Shown here piece after piece: positions 21,624 to 33,140 of a stretch of DNA of 64,000 nt (its first letter is position 1; the number at the start of each line of letters is the position of its first letter). Both the position numbers and the translations under genes were made by a program. The DNA is from Coptis chinensis (lineage: Eukaryota > Streptophyta > Magnoliopsida > Ranunculales > Ranunculaceae): NCBI GenBank assembly GCA_015680905.1, contig CM027377.1, positions 89,073,001 through 89,137,000 of the forward strand. Reading direction: 5' to 3'. The notes below the pieces were generated by a model. It saw only the letters and a program-made list of their open reading frames with translations. It did no database searches and had not been told where the DNA came from.

Positions 21624-22762
21624 ATGGCTCAAAGACGGAGAATTTTGCCAGAACAATCGTTTACGGCCGACTGCTTCGCGCCATTTTATGGTGACGAGAT
21701 GATTAGGAGGGATTGGAGTAGATTGTGGTACTCGACAGATGATTTCTATCACTCTAATTTGGTGGAACAGTTCTATAAAAAGAGACAGTTGAATGGGAAT
21801 CGAGTTTTTGTTAAGGTGGCCGAGACGCGGAGATAAGTATCTACAAGGTTGTTGGCTGAGATTTTAGGCATTCCGCCTAGACGCCATCTCGATGCCACAT
21901 TACAGGAATAACAATTTACTGGGATCGAGCCTTTGATGAATGCGACGGTTTTGGAAGAAAACTACAATGAGAGCTCGCATTGTGTTCGCCAGTCGTCACT
22001 GCGAACCAACCAGTTGGCTATAGCCCAGTGGATTGGTAGAAATGTCACAGGAAAAGAGAAGGTAAGTGACATCAGTTTAAACTGTCTTCACATGTTATGG
22101 ATACTCCAGGAGTAGAAGTATGAATTCTGTATTCTGGAGTTTTTTATTAGTATAGGGGAGTTAGGAAGAGTATTGGACCTCTCCCCATTTTGATAACAAA
22201 GATCATGATGAGTTTTAGAGCAACTCCGAAAACCGAGTGGACTATGATTAAGATGCATACGAATGTTGTAGCATATACAGACTGTGTTCAGAAGGTTTAA
22301 AGGTTGCTTAAAGATAGGGTAGTTGAAGAAGATGAGTCGAAGACTGACTCGGAGGATGAGGAGGACACAACATGTTTTGATGCCGATGCCTTAGAGAGGT
22401 GTAGGTCAGATGTAGAATGCATGTCGGTACTTCATCGTGGCATGCGTTCCCTAAATACTATTTACGAAGATCTCCGGACTCGGCAGGCTACCATGCATCA
22501 TAACTTCAAGACTCGAGCCCAGCATGAGGATGAGCGTTGGGAAGAGATAAAGGCCAAGATGGAAGCTCAGCGGGAGTTCCGAGCAGATATGCTTGACTAC
22601 TACCCAACCCACAAGGGTTCTTCTTCTAAGGAGGCGTCAGTGAGGCACGAGTGTAGTCGCCGAAGGATGGATGGCTCTGGCCCATCGGGAGCTCAGGAGT
22701 CATCTCCTTCCCATGTGCCATCCACTACCAGCAGCGCGTTCTTTAGGGATATTATGCGTTGA
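21624..22762 (+). pseudogene. ORF B (E1), nearly full length
   Basis: It starts MAQRRRILPEQSFTADCFA and contains, in order: SNLVEQFYKKRQLNGNRVFV (about 21755-21820), LLAEILGIPPR, a WIGRNVTGKEKV block (about 22030-22065), CLHMLWILQE, and a degraded LPxLIT segment (about 22160-22210). An acidic stretch (EDESKTDSEDEEDTT) is followed by a clean 152-codon C-terminus (22304-22762) with a charged, probably coiled-coil region (TRAQHEDERWEEIKAKMEAQ). Stops at about 21835, 21910 and 22113 and in 22190-22300 inactivate it. This is the best copy for comparing ORF B with ORF A. Confidence 0.75.
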
Positions 22763-22910
22763 TGTTGTTTTTGTATTTGTTTTATTTAGTTCGGATGTTG
22801 ATTTTTGAATTCCGTAGTTAAATTTGAATTTGGTTGTTAAATGTTGTTTGAATTTCAATTTTAATATAATATGGTTCTTTTCAAATTGTGCATTGTTTTT
22901 ATTGTTAATC

Positions 22911-22934
22911 CCACCTTTCCGAATTGTTTGGGGG
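22911..22934 (+). other. ORF B/ORF A boundary G-rich module (E1)
   Basis: CCCACCTTTCCGAATTG is followed by TTTGGGGG (to 22934). It is equivalent to minus-strand 10524-10553. Confidence 0.6.
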
Positions 22935-23206
22935 TCGTATTAATTACTCTAACATGATTTATTATATGATCCTCCATTTTAGAAGTTGTTGTGGAGTGAT
23001 GGTTGAGAATATTGCCGATATTGGCATGCATAAGATTAGATGTGGTGGTAGGATGAAATCTATAAGAGTTTAGAAGTTACTATTCTAAATGCAGTCTAAG
23101 AGATATTAGGTTTGTAATAAAATCAAGAATATGGGTAGTTTCCATTTCCAATTTTGGAAATTTTTGTTTCCTGCAATTGCCTTAAAACGTTTTGGAAACT
23201 CAAACC

Positions 23207-23214
23207 TATATAAA
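23207..23214 (+). promoter_or_regulatory. Internal TATA box upstream of ORF A (E1)
   Basis: CAAACCTATATAAACTTCAT is followed by a C/T-rich leader (23220-23290), which looks like a plant Pol II core promoter and 5' UTR. It is conserved in N1 and in the E2 inverted copy. Confidence 0.6.
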
Positions 23215-23329
23215 CTTCATTCATTCTCCACACAAAACTCACATCTCTCACATTCATCTCTCACCTTTCACTCCCAACTTTTCCTTCGCACTTCCCCATT
23301 TCAGCACCTCGGAGCGTACCTACGCCCCA

Positions 23330-23610
23330 GTGGAGCGCTACCTGCGTCCTAGGCACAGTCAGTCAAAACTTCTTCAAAGCGCGACCCGAGCCCTACCAAG
23401 CCCAAACCTGAGCACGACCCGCGCCCAAAACACTGGAATTCCAGTTTTCATCCTGAGCGCAACCCGCGCCCTACTAAGACTACAAGTAAGCGTGCCCTGT
23501 GCCTAAGTGCCTGGAACTCAAAATTCACCAAGGCGCATCCCGCGCCCTACCCAAGCATAGGTTGAGCGCACCCTGCGTCCTGACCTCCGTGGGCGCGAAA
23601 AATTCTGATT
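23330..23610 (+). other. GC-rich repeated leader of ORF A (E1)
   Basis: Repeats of GAGCGCGACCCGCGCCC type alternate with CACTGGAATTCCAGTTT, resembling the gag leader at 4525-4680. Short peptides predicted here are by-products of the repeats. Confidence 0.55.
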
Positions 23611-23663
23611 TTTTGTGGGTTGTTCCAAGATCGTTTGTGGTTGTTCCAACGAGTAGATTGGTG

Positions 23664-24583
23664 ATGACATCCCCTCGTATCATATCGGAACAGTCTTTTG
23701 GAGATTTGTTCCAAAGTGACACCTATGGTGCGTGGTTTAGCGAAGTGATCATTCTAGCCGGCTGGGAGCCACTATTGGTAGTCCTCATGAACTTTATTCT
23801 CTCGCACTTACATATTATTTTTATGATAATTGTAAGTTCTTTGATAGACCAGATGGAGAACAAGTATTCTCCATCACCATTGGGGTGAACCGATGGAAAT
23901 TTCGAGGTTCTTGCTAGCCTTTGTTCTTAGATTTGCTATGCCCGCTGAAATACAAGACTCATGGGCCTATTTGGTAGATAATATGTACATGTATAACTAT
24001 AAGGATTTGCATGAGCATTACGGGGCGGGAATTTTTAGGATAGAGGACCAAGGGGATTATAACGTCTCCCTGGGTAGCCTGTCTATGAACGTGGGCACTG
24101 TTATGTTTTGGATCATGCTAAACATTAGAGGGGAATGGCGTTATTATTTTGTGAATGACAAAACTTGTGATATTTTCCTTGCTTTAGCTGGGGGACGTAC
24201 ACTCTATGATATTCCCCAGACCCTAATGTCTAGTTTAGCACGAGCCCATAGGAAGAAGCATAACTACCTTCTTATGCCTATTTTAATTTGCCGTATTATG
24301 CTATGTTTCTTCCCTATTTTTTGTGCTCGTTTCACGGATTGGGTTGGGCGACATTGTGAGACCCACCAATTGTATTATTCGATCGTTCCGTGCAATGACT
24401 TGGCAAAGGTGGAAGATACAACCTTATCAGGTTGCACCTTACACCCTATCCGACCAAGTGGCGCTTGACAGGTTATCTATAATAGAAGATAAGTGGCGTG
24501 AAGCCTAGCAAATTACCATGGCGTGGCAGGATGTGAAGGGACCTCATTTCTTTATAAAAGAGGATGAGGAGGATGAGGCTTAA
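23664..24583 (+). pseudogene. ORF A (E1), about 300 codons, two frameshifts
   Basis: It starts MTSPRIISEQSFGDLFQ and runs to an acidic end (EEDEEDEA, stop 24581-24583). It shows the blocks RIEDQGDYN (about 24038), MNVGTVMFWIMLNI (about 24090), LMSSLARAHRKKHNYLLMPI (about 24225-24285) and TNCIIRSFRAMTWQRW (about 24365-24412). The frame shifts between 23740 and 23890 and near 24340, and there is a stop at about 24508. It is the same family as 8920-9879 and a probable paralogue of ORF B. Confidence 0.78.
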
Positions 24584-24786
24584 ATGGGAGTTAAGGTTAG
24601 TTTTTATTTCAGTTAGTGTCTGCTTATGTCCCAAGCAATTTGATTCTTGTTAACCCCATAACAGGTGGAACTCATATCGAGTTGCGTCAGTTTTTATTTT
24701 CTATATTAGTATGTTTTTACCTTGTTTTGCAGATGTTTTAGAATTTCACGTGTTTCCATGGTATTTCTATACCCTTTTTATTTAAA

Positions 24787-24821
24787 TACTTTGAGGACAA
24801 AGCATGTTTCTTGTTTGGGGG
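24787..24821 (+). other. Post-ORF A stem-loop plus G-rich tract (E1)
   Basis: ACTTTGAGGACAAAGC is followed by TTGTTTGGGGGC. It is equivalent to 1184-1218. Confidence 0.65.
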
Positions 24822-25443
24822 CATAGAAACACGTGTAATTAAGGTATCTGTTAGGATATAGATATGTATAATATGCACTTGCTTTCAAGTTAAAAATTCA
24901 AAAATTTTAAAAATATTAATAAAAAGTTTATGATGTACACTTAGGAATATTGGTATTGATTTCCTTCTATAGGACCTTGATAATCTAGAAATCTCACGTA
25001 GCTTTTGCATTAGAATAGTTTTTAGAAACTTAGGTTAATATGTAGGTAATAATCCTTGCATCTATCTATAAATATGTTACATGAGTATCTATTATTGTTG
25101 GCAGTAAGTTTCTGAAATCTAGAGTAGAGTACTTATTCTACAAATCCTATGAGAATATAGCCTAAAGCCTTATATGAGTGAAACATTTGAGAAATGACAC
25201 AAGGGAAAAGTAAAATCCGGATAGATAAATCACACGTCCACTTGGTTGATCACTATACCATATCCTAAGTGAGAATTTATGCCCTCTTTGGATCGATATA
25301 GCTAGAAATTCAAACCTATGAAATTATTTTCCGCTAGTCGCCCCTTTAAGCCTTTATTTAGCCTTTCATAAACCGCAATTCCTTTACCCTGTTACACAAC
25401 CAAAACAAAATAAAAATAAAATAAAATAAAATATATAATCAAA

Positions 25444-25445
<2 letters not shown>

Positions 25446-25523
<78 letters not shown>
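25446..25523. repeat. (TA)n microsatellite, about 78 bp
   Basis: An uninterrupted TA run at the 3' non-coding site that is A-rich or T-rich in the other copies. Confidence 0.95.
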
Positions 25524-25525
<2 letters not shown>

Positions 25526-26461
25526 TATCTACCCATTCTTTGAATGAGTCTGAAAATATAGATGAAGAATAGAAAAGAGAAAGACCTTTGAAATCAAGAA
25601 TTAGTTAGTTGCTTCATATAAGAAAAGAAAGTTTCCATCCAAATAAAAAAAATAAATAAATAAATAAAAATAAATAAAGAGTTAGAACTCTAAATATATA
25701 ATCAAAGGAGTCAAAAGCCAAAGAAAAAAAAATATGGCTAAGGATGGAAACAAAGTGTAGAAGCAAAAGTAAAGAACAAGATTTTCTCTAGTTACATAAT
25801 ATGAAGACTCTATTATCTCAGACTTGTCCATTTTGAATATCCATTTACATCCTTCTTAAACCATCTCCTAATCCCCGCAACACCTAATAAAGACCTCTAG
25901 CTCAATTAGGAATAGGTTAGTGTGATAGTAAGTGGCAGATGTGTTTAATCGACTCCGGCTTCCTTGTGTGTCATTAAGATTGTAAGGTAAAGTGTGCCCA
26001 CTACACACTGGAGTAGCGAAACTTGAGCGGAAAAATCAGAGTGGTTTTTGTCTTGACATTTATGTGAGGACCTACTTAAGGACGCTATTCCGAGTTTTCA
26101 TAAACGGACCTGCTAGTGTATTTCATATTATTACTCATTGTATATACGTTTATTCATAGATGATTGATTATTATGCATATATTAGCTTAGGTTTCGAGTT
26201 GATTATTCTTTATTCATTGCTAGTGAGATATATAGATAATTGGGAGCATAAATGAGGAAACAATAGTTTTATTTCTTCGTCCTTGTAGTATAGATGAAGT
26301 TTGTGAGTACCTTCACTGGAAAAATCTCACGAAGCTATAACTCGTCCACTAGGGAATTCCTAGTGGTTTAAGGCCTTGTTGCATATGGTCAATGTAATCG
26401 CACTCAGCGAAACGAGATTAGTTAGAACTCCATTTTTGGTCACTTGTGCTAATTTCTCATA

Positions 26462-26500
26462 TTTGCTTGAGGACAAACAAAATGCTATTTGGGGGTTGTT
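26462..26500 (+). promoter_or_regulatory. Polypurine tract of E1 with stem-loop
   Basis: TTTGCTTGAGGACAAACAAA is followed by TTTGGGGGTTGTT, abutting the LTR start at 26501. Confidence 0.85.
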
Positions 26501-27363
26501 TGATAAGAGCCCAAAACTGTAGTTTTAACCCTTTAAAAATAATACTTTTAGACCAATTATGTGAGTAATAAATAAGAGTTAATGCTGATTACGTGTTTTT
26601 ATGTATTTCAGGCATTGAAGTCAATTATGTACAGAAATGTGCCACTTTGGCGAGATAAAGGAGCAAGGGTTGGTTGCTAAGAAGTTCTATGATTAAAGGC
26701 TAAGATTCAAGGAGAAAAAGCCTTTGTAAAGCCCTATCAAAAGCTGAAAAGTCAAAGTCAACGCGGGCAGAAACAACACACAAAAGTTAGCAGAAATTCC
26801 GAAGATCGTATCTTTGGGCTTAGGCCTCGATTTAGTTTATTAATTAAATTCTTATTAGTTTTAGAATTGTCAAATTCATATTTAGTTGTTAATCATTTCT
26901 TAGTTGTTAATTTAGATTTGAATTATTGATTAGTTCAATTTAGTAAAGTTAGAATCTTTATATGATGCCTTGTTTGAATTCCATGAGAAATGATAGTTTT
27001 ATGAATCAAGGCTAAACCTCCATTAGAGGGGTTTGATGAAGCCTTGATAAAAACTTGATTGTGTAGTGTAGGATTATTGTAAGAGTCTATTCCACTCTAA
27101 AATGTAGTTGATTTTCCATGAGAATGGGTTGGACTTCCTCACATGCTAGTCATTATTTGGTAGAGATTGCCTTGATTGAATAGGGATTAGAACGACCAAT
27201 TCTTATCGTAAGAACGTAAGAATTGGATTACAACAATCTATACTAGTTTATTAAGTTGGATTCAAGGTGAAATCAAATTGCCCTAATTCTTTATCTAGAT
27301 TAAAACATTAGCACTTCGTAGTTGAGTTAGTCATATCTTGTTATTTAAAATTGTATCGTAGTA
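26501..27363 (+). repeat. E1 3' LTR, first part
   Basis: It starts TGATAAGAGCCC and is cut at 27363 by E2. The part around 26830 lacks several hundred bp present in other LTRs, so this LTR has an internal deletion including the TATA box. It continues at 46654. Confidence 0.8.
27359..27363. repeat. TSD of E2 (left copy)
   Basis: tagta, matched at 46649-46653. Confidence 0.9.
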
Positions 27364-28785
27364 TGATAAGAGCCCAAAACTGTAGTTTTAACCCCTTAAT
27401 AATCATACTGTTAGACCAATTATGTGAATAATAAGTAAGAGTTAATACTGATTACGTGTTTTTATGCATTTCAGGCTTCAAAGTCCATTATGTGCAGAAA
27501 TGTGCCACTTTAGCGAGATAAAGGAGCGAAAGTCAGCAGAACTTCCGAATGCCATATCTTTGGACTCAGACCTCGGAATTAGGCCTACCTTATGTCAAAA
27601 CGACCGGCTCAGAAAGAGCTTTGCAATGGTCGAAGCCTTGACCCAATCAGAAGAGTAGAAGTGGACGAAAAGTCTGTTGAAGCCGTATCTAGCTGAAGAG
27701 GCCTTTTTGGACAGAAAGAATTGGGTTTTGGGCCTGATTCTCTGGCCCAAAACATGGCTCCAAGCCCATGCACGATTTTTGGATCTGGATGTATTAAAAC
27801 AAAAGCTTGACTCATTGTTAAGGGGAGTTAGGTTAGGAAGCTCATTGTTAATGGTAGATTATTTAGTAGAGAATTAGGGTAGATAGCTTATATAGAAAGT
27901 AGCCATTTGAATAGCTTCTAGATCTAGATTTAATTGTTTTAATTAAGTTTAGTTCCATTTAAATTATTGTATTAGATTAAACCTTTGAATCTTGCTCTTC
28001 AATTTGATTAAATAAATAAAGTAGTATTCTTTATCAATTTCGATTTTGTCATTTCAATTCTAGATCTAATTTCAATTCTGTCCTTATTTCATTTTAGTCA
28101 TTAAATTAGATTTCATTATTGTTTAAATTAAGTAAATTTCGAATCTTGATAGTATGTTTAGTTATAATAATATGGGAAATGATGTTTTGATGACTCAAGG
28201 CTAAAACCTCCATTAGAGGAGTTGATGAAGCCTTGATGAAGACTTAGTTGTTTAGTATAGAATTGGTTGTAGAATCTATTCCACTCTAGAAGGTCGTGTT
28301 TCGCCATGAGAATGGGTGGACGACCTCACATGCTAGTTAGTATCCGGTAGGAATGCCATGAACACTAGGGATTAGAACTCGAAATTCTCGCAGTAAGAAC
28401 GTGAGAATTGAGATACAACATTCTACGCTAGGTTGTTAAGTTGGAGTCGAGGTGGATTCAATTCCCCTCTAATTTCTTTATCTAGATTCAAACAATCATA
28501 TTTCCATAGCATTCGTAGTTTAAATTCAAATAATCAATTTCATATTGCATCGTAGTATAATTCCCTTCGTAAAGCTCTCATTGACTTAAGACTGATTTCT
28601 TAGACTTAGAAAACAATCCATGCTAGGGAACTAGGAGTGGAACGAACTTCCTACTCCACTTAGTGCAATTCGCATCGAGAGTAGAAGCTTTGATAATTGA
28701 GACTCGTAAAAGAATAGTTTTAGTTTACTTACGTTTTGAATTCATCGTTCATTTCGTAGGTAAACTATTCATTTTATTGTTATCA
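27364..28785 (+). repeat. E2 5' LTR (1,422 bp)
   Basis: TGATAAG...GTTATCA, adjacent to the PBS. The TATA block reads TATTAAAA (27792-27799), a variant of TATAAAAA in the 3' LTR. Confidence 0.93.
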
Positions 28786-28787
28786 AA

Positions 28788-28800
28788 TGGCGCCGCTGCC
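28788..28800 (+). promoter_or_regulatory. Primer binding site of E2
   Basis: TGGCGCCGCTGCC lies 2 bp after the LTR. It is complementary to the plant tRNA-Asp 3' end with one mismatch. Confidence 0.92.
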
Positions 28801-29388
28801 ATCTTAGTTGCACTTTAGCATTGTTTTCCTTGTAGAAGTAATCATTTTTAAGTCCCATTAAACCCACCCACCCTTGTTTGTTTCATACTTGTGGTTGCCC
28901 ATTTCAGCTTTGACAAATTCCGAGAAAATACCGCGGGTATGGCCAGCTAAGGGAGCGCGACCAGCTAAGTTACTTACTAGAATTTTACTTTTTACACCGA
29001 AGACCCGGCCTAAACCAAGCGCGACCAGCTAAGTTACTGGAATTTGACTTTACACCGACCGACCCCTAAAAACCGCGCTTAAAACACTGTAATTTGAAAA
29101 TTATTCGAGCGCGAAGCCAGCCTATCGCGGCCTGGCATACGTGTTAAATTTTTCAGATTTCGGCGGTTTTGATTCAAACTTTGATCTTTCATATTTTTCA
29201 GTGTTCTAACTCTGCTCTATACACCTTGAACAAACAAGTAAACAAGACGCTATTCATAAAGCATAAGCAGCAAGGACACTATCGGTATTCCTTTCTTCCA
29301 TACCTCGCATTTCCGGTTAGAGGTTTTCTACTAGTATATCGAATTGTTTGGAGTGTTGCATGTTTAGTTAAGTTCGACTTAGTCTTGC
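28801..29388 (+). other. 5' leader of E2
   Basis: Non-coding leader with repeated GCGACCAGCTAAGTTACT units (about 28950-29060). A conserved block follows, ending just before the gag ATG. Confidence 0.65.
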
Positions 29389-31308
29389 ATGAGATTAAGG
29401 TCCGCCGAACAAAAACACGAGCGTAAATACACAACAACATCAACAATCAAATCTATCTAGTATACCACACACTACACCTCTAACTACTATTTCACACACA
29501 CCACGATATAATGGGGAAGAAAGAGACTCCTCTCTCGGACTTCTACAAAGCCTTGGCGATAGCCCCAAATCTTGCATCGTTCTAGCAGACCAAATGGGGA
29601 TTTCAGAATCCCTCTAAATATTTTTAATTTGTTACCCGTTTTTCATGGTTTAGACCATGAAAAACCTTATCAACTTATCGTAGGATTGAACAAGTCCTAA
29701 CAACATTCCACCATCCCTACGGTTGGTGCGGAACAAATTAAATTAAGGGTATTCCCTTTCACCTTAGCCGATAAAGGCGTCTTGGGTTAACCGCCCAAAA
29801 GCCTAATTACGTGGACTCGTGGGCTAAACTTGTTCATTGTTTTATGGAACATTTTTACCCACCCCTAAAGACGGATGAGATGCTTTCCAAGATTCATTTC
29901 TTTTCGACAAAATCCTCATGAATCATTTTCAGAGGCTTGGAATCGTTTCACCGATCTGCTTATAGAGTGTCCACACCATAACTTAGCGAAAGACACGTTA
30001 GTTCGTGTGCCTTTTCAAAGGACTTCTACACCACCATAAAGAAGTCCTTGACATAATGAATGGGGTAGTTTCTTAAGTAAAGGAGCCTCCGGAGGCTTAT
30101 AAATTTTAGAAGACCAAACTAAACGGAATAATAATTGGGGGTAGTGAAGATTACTCCCGCTCCGCTAGTTCTACTAATACGCTTAAGGCGCGGTATGTTT
30201 GAAATTAAACACGATTCGAACTTAAAACTCTAATCGAATCACTCACTAAAAAGGTAGAGGCCATTTCTGTACAACAAAAGCCTATCCCCATCATGAATGT
30301 AAATTCAAACCCATGTAGTTTCTGTTGAGTCCCGAGCATCCCGACTCCCGTCTATAGCCTATGAACAGGCTTGTTCCATTAATAGTGAACCTAACGCCTT
30401 TGGAGACAAAATCCCAACTCCGGTTGGAGAAATAACCAACAAGTCACACCTCAAGGGTACAATAATCAATATGTTAGGCCAACGAACGGCTTTTAACAAA
30501 GCTCCACTACGACGAGGGGCGGTCGGGGTAATTTTAATAATTATAACAACCAAGTGCAACCTCGACAAAGGTCAAGCACAAGGTCAAGGTAATTATAATA
30601 ATTATAATGCTAATAGAGGTATCGTTCCGGTCAATAATAATTATCAAAATCCACCCATAAATAATTCACGTGAAATAGTTCCAGTCACACCACCCGTGAC
30701 TACTACACCCACACAACCGGATCGCCTTGACACCTTCATACAAGTGAGCCAAAAACTTTTCCAAACCATGGCTCAATCTAACCAACAACTTCTACAATCC
30801 GTTAATAATTTAACCCAACAGTTGGCTCAAGATAAAGCCCAAACCAAAGGTGTGTTGCAGGTCACGCAATACCTAATCCTAAAACAACAAACACAGCCTT
30901 TGAGGTAACCGATAATACTAGTAATGAATATGAAAATTTAGGTGAGATAAATGCCATCACCACCCTCCGTTCTGGCAGAGTGGTTGATAACAAGGTAACT
31001 ATACCTATAGTTACCCCACCAAGAGTCCCCCCTACACCGCTATTTTACTAGATACCAAATAGAAACTGAAGAGCCTACCACCGTAGAGGTACCGCCACAA
31101 CACAACTTAAGAAACGAAAGCCACGGTTAAACATCCGGTGATACCATTGCTAAATATAGACGAAACCACCGTTTCCACAAAAATTAGCCATGTTAACTAG
31201 GGATACAAATTACAAGGAGATTAGGGGCGTTTTCAAGAATCTAACTATAAACCTTCCCTTCCTCGAAGCTATTAAAAGCTACCACATCATGCTAAGTTTC
31301 TTAAGGAA
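29389..31308 (+). pseudogene. gag: gag (E2)
   Basis: It starts at the conserved ATGAGATTAAGG. The capsid half (29510-30200) is fragmented by many 1-2 nt indels, but PVFHGLDHEKPYQ, FPFTLAD, HFYPPLKTDEM and the CPHHN block can be followed across frames. The zinc-knuckle region lies at about 30310-30360 and has lost the frame. The Asn/Gln tract and PVNNNYQNPPINN (30530-30660) and a 145-codon open stretch (30471-30908) are intact. Several indels fall at CAG/CTG/CG triplets. Confidence 0.82.
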
Positions 31309-31719
31309 TTGTGTACTACTAGGCGTAAGACAAATATACCAAAAGGCGCCTTTTTAACGGAACAATTCCCAACCTTATCTGAAAATAATGGAATTGTTAA
31401 GTACAAGGACCACGGGTCGATCCTCCTTGTACAATGCACCTTAGGAGATTCCTATCTGACGACGGCGTTATTAGACACGGGGGCTAGTGTTAACTTACTC
31501 CCATTTTATTTGTATAGACAAATTGGTCTAGACAAGATGCAACCCACTAAAATGGCGTTGCAATTAGGTGATCGATCTATTAAGTATCCTAAGGGTGTAG
31601 TCGAAAAATGTCTTTGCCGTAAAAGTTCAGGATTTCTACTATCCGGCTGATTTTGTAGTCCTCGATACGAAAGTCGCTAACGACTCTGTCCGATCATTTT
31701 AGGGCATCCTTTCCGGCAA
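31309..31719 (+). pseudogene. Aspartic protease (E2)
   Basis: An open 113-codon segment (31309-31650) contains TEQFPTLSENNGIVKYKD and LLDTGASVNLLPFYLYRQIG (active-site DTG about 31468-31476), then QLGDRSIKYPKGVVEKC. The frame shifts at about 31610 before the second motif (ILGHPF-like at about 31695). Confidence 0.85.
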
Positions 31720-32640
31720 CCGCCAATGCGCTCATTAATTGCCGTGATGGTTCAATGTCCATGTCTTTTGGCCATCTTGCTGTTGAAAGTCAATGTTTTA
31801 AAACAAGGACCACAGTTACCCGATTCGTCTATGGATGGAGAGGTAAGCATGATCGAGAGCTTAAACCGAGATTATTTTTCAACAACACGCTTCCTCGATA
31901 GTCATATGCCCAAAATTCTTTCCTTTGGAAAGTCGGACTCAACATTTTCATCCCTACACTAGTCGATACACATATTATTGATGAGGGCCGGGATAGATGA
32001 CTTTCTCAAAGATGTAGAGGACTACCATAGTAATGTGGATATGACCAATCTAGATGAGGAATTGATGAGTTTCTTCGAGTAGGTGACAATTCACCCTATC
32101 AAGAACTAACTTGCACAACTAACACCTCGATTCCCCTCCTTCCACCCTTTCAAAGGAATCTCGAGTTTGCACTCGATCCTTTTGTTTCTCCCGTAGCTTC
32201 ATAATTTTTAAATCCTCCTAGCAAACGAAACGATATCTTGGAAGGACAAACTATTTGACACCTTCATTTTTCAGAATTGAGACAGTCCCTACACACACAA
32301 TGAATGAGTTCGGTGCTAAAACCACATCCTCATTGGTAATGCCGGTCGCTCTTTCTACAACTTATCCATATCCACCATATTATCCACAACCATTCACTTT
32401 TCCACACTTATTTACTAAAACACCCACTCATTCAAAAATTAAAAAGAAGGTGCATGATAGGTTACACAATAGGGTTATCCGACTTCGTTTTCATTCCACT
32501 AGGCTGCATCGTAGGAAATCTTGGTGCTTGATTGTGTTTGGATATGTTTTCTGTGATATTTATTTATGGAATGATCCACAACTATTTCGGTTGTTGATAT
32601 ATGATCAACCTGCATATTCATACATATATTTTTAGATAAA
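31720..32640 (+). pseudogene. Domain X (E2)
   Basis: It contains MDGEVSMIESLNRDYF, KILSFGKSDS and the acidic DFLKDVEDYHSNVDM block (about 32000-32045). A 126-codon open stretch (32255-32635) follows, with FRIETVPTHTMNEFGAKTTS, a Tyr/Pro/Phe segment, KKKVHDRLHNRVIRLRFH and RRKSWCLIVFGYVFCDIYLW. It is collinear with N1 12928-13870 and occupies the place of pol. Confidence 0.68.
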
Positions 32641-32727
32641 GTCTCGAGTATCGACTATAAACTCAATTTAATTTCTGTGTTTGGTGCACTTCCTTTCACT
32701 TTAATATATTGGTGAGTGCACCATTAA

Positions 32728-32770
32728 GGTAACCGGGCCCTCCCTATGGAGTATGTGGCTGTAAGTACCG
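32728..32770 (+). promoter_or_regulatory. Conserved block with candidate splice donor (E2)
   Basis: AGGTAACCGGGCCCTCCC is followed by GTGGCTGTAAGTACCGGAT, with the candidate donor at 32761. It is conserved in all five ORF B-containing copies. Confidence 0.4.
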
Positions 32771-32887
32771 GATCATAAGTCCACGGTTCACATATTTCAC
32801 GTTTTCCACTCTTGCATGTTTTCTTGGATTTTTGAGTCATGTTTCTCTATGGTGTGAATTATGTCTTTATTTGCTTAATGTTTTTTT

Positions 32888-32973
32888 TATTAAAAAAAAA
32901 TAAATAAAATAAAAATAAAAATAAATAAAAATAAATAAATAAATAAATAAATAAAAAATAAATAAAATAATAA

Positions 32974-33004
<31 letters not shown>

Positions 33005-33015
33005 TAATAATAATT
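32888..33015. repeat. AAAT/AAT microsatellite
   Basis: An A/T-only tract of AAAT and AAT units. It lies at the site of the (TA)n in N1 (12637-12683). Confidence 0.9.
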
Positions 33016-33107
33016 GTTTTCATTTTTAGATATAGATATATATCTAAACCCAGAGAACTAGCAATCCAACAAGTCTTGGGAATCTGACTTTAAACGACCC
33101 ATGTTAA

Positions 33108-33140
33108 AACAAATTTTGTGTTTAAAAATTTGTTTGGGGG
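33108..33140 (+). other. Pre-ORF B stem-loop plus G-rich module (E2)
   Basis: AACAAATTTT (33108-33117) pairs with AAAATTTGTT (33125-33134), and TTTGGGGG overlaps the end. Confidence 0.65.

Larger units (their letters stand above)
24584..26461 (+). other. 3' non-coding region of E1
   Basis: It begins with an intron-like block (degenerate donor GGTTAG at about 24596; TTTTGCAG at 24725-24732). It is collinear with the other 3' regions and shows no conserved ORF. Confidence 0.65.

Noticed and set aside
23131..23730. Small ORFs in the GC-rich stretch before ORF A
   Set aside because: They follow imperfect repeats and have no counterpart in N1 or the inverted copy.
25446..25523. CRISPR-like or satellite array
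   Set aside because: Simple TA dinucleotides; no spacers, no longer unit. No CRISPR or tandem satellite was seen anywhere in the window.
28788..28800. A tRNA gene at the PBS
   Set aside because: Only the 13-nt complement of a tRNA 3' end is present, located 2 bp from the LTR; no cloverleaf.
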